Below, one piece after another: positions 14,660 to 14,683 of a stretch of 14,683 nt of DNA; the stretch's first letter is position 1; each line of letters starts with the position of its first letter. The translations under genes were made by a program, and so were the position numbers. This stretch comes from Bordetella parapertussis (GTDB lineage: Bacteria > Cyanobacteriota > Cyanobacteriia > PCC-6307 > Cyanobiaceae), in contig CALPMR020000039.1 of the NCBI GenBank assembly GCA_943324725.2, positions 1 to 14,683 of the forward strand. Reading direction: 5' to 3'. The notes under the pieces are model-generated. The model had not been told where the DNA came from, did no database searches, and saw only the letters and a list, made by a program, of their open reading frames with translations.

Positions 14660-14683
14660 ATGCTTTTTCAGCTCCACGCCCCC
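14660..14683 (+). CDS. uvrB: Probable excinuclease ABC subunit B (first 8 codons only)
   Basis: The ATG at 14660 opens a frame to the window edge that reads MLFQLHAP. That matches my recollection of the FQLHAPYxPKGDQP start of cyanobacterial UvrB. Only 8 residues are visible, so the call rests on this short match plus remembered gene order. Confidence 0.5.

Noticed and set aside
13418..14677. 419-codon open frame on the minus strand
   Set aside because: Antisense to DUF561 and the PF04020-like gene; low-complexity Gln/Gly/Asp-rich shadow.
1..14683. CRISPR arrays, insertion sequences, tRNA or rRNA genes
   Set aside because: No spaced direct repeats, transposase motifs or cloverleaf-like segments were seen by eye; spacers are too short for most of these.

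Overview
The window is GC-rich, densely packed bacterial chromosome that looks like core genome of a picocyanobacterium (Synechococcus/Cyanobium type). The indications are the gene set and order (tig-clpP-clpX next to dnaX, then asd-dapA-RNase J, then tilS, a DUF561/Ycf23 gene and uvrB), a Ycf23 homologue (a family of cyanobacteria and algal plastids), five copies of the cyanobacterial HIP1 octamer GCGATCGC, and mostly weak or absent Shine-Dalgarno sites. No mobile element, CRISPR array, tRNA or rRNA was seen. The genus is inferred from remembered gene order and protein sequences, not from a search.

Left block (1-6193, all minus strand, transcribed right to left): trigger factor (tig), ClpP, ClpX, a small LRAT-like NlpC/P60-superfamily protein, and the 5' 550 codons of dnaX, which runs off the left edge. 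Spacers are 41-142 nt, so this is probably one protein-quality-control operon continuing into the DNA polymerase III clamp-loader gene. A strong inverted repeat lies directly after the clpP stop, before clpX.

Middle block (6500-10595, plus strand): asd and dapA, consecutive early steps of lysine/diaminopimelate synthesis, are translationally coupled by a 4-nt overlap and an excellent Shine-Dalgarno site. The RNase J gene rnj follows. A 306-nt divergent region separates asd from tig.

Right block: rnj converges on an uncharacterised Ala/Pro-rich protein gene (minus). Their last 21 bp overlap and form a perfect inverted repeat containing both stop codons. That gene overlaps the end of tilS (minus). 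Only 14 bp separates the tilS start from the divergent DUF561/Ycf23 gene (plus). A PF04020-like four-helix membrane protein and the first 8 codons of a probable uvrB complete the window.

I found no clearly novel multi-gene system. The points most worth a second look are the LRAT-like gene in the clp operon, the stop-codon inverted repeat, the clpP-clpX hairpin, the 14-bp divergent start region, and the short tandem repeats and low-complexity insertions in DnaX, TilS and RNase J.
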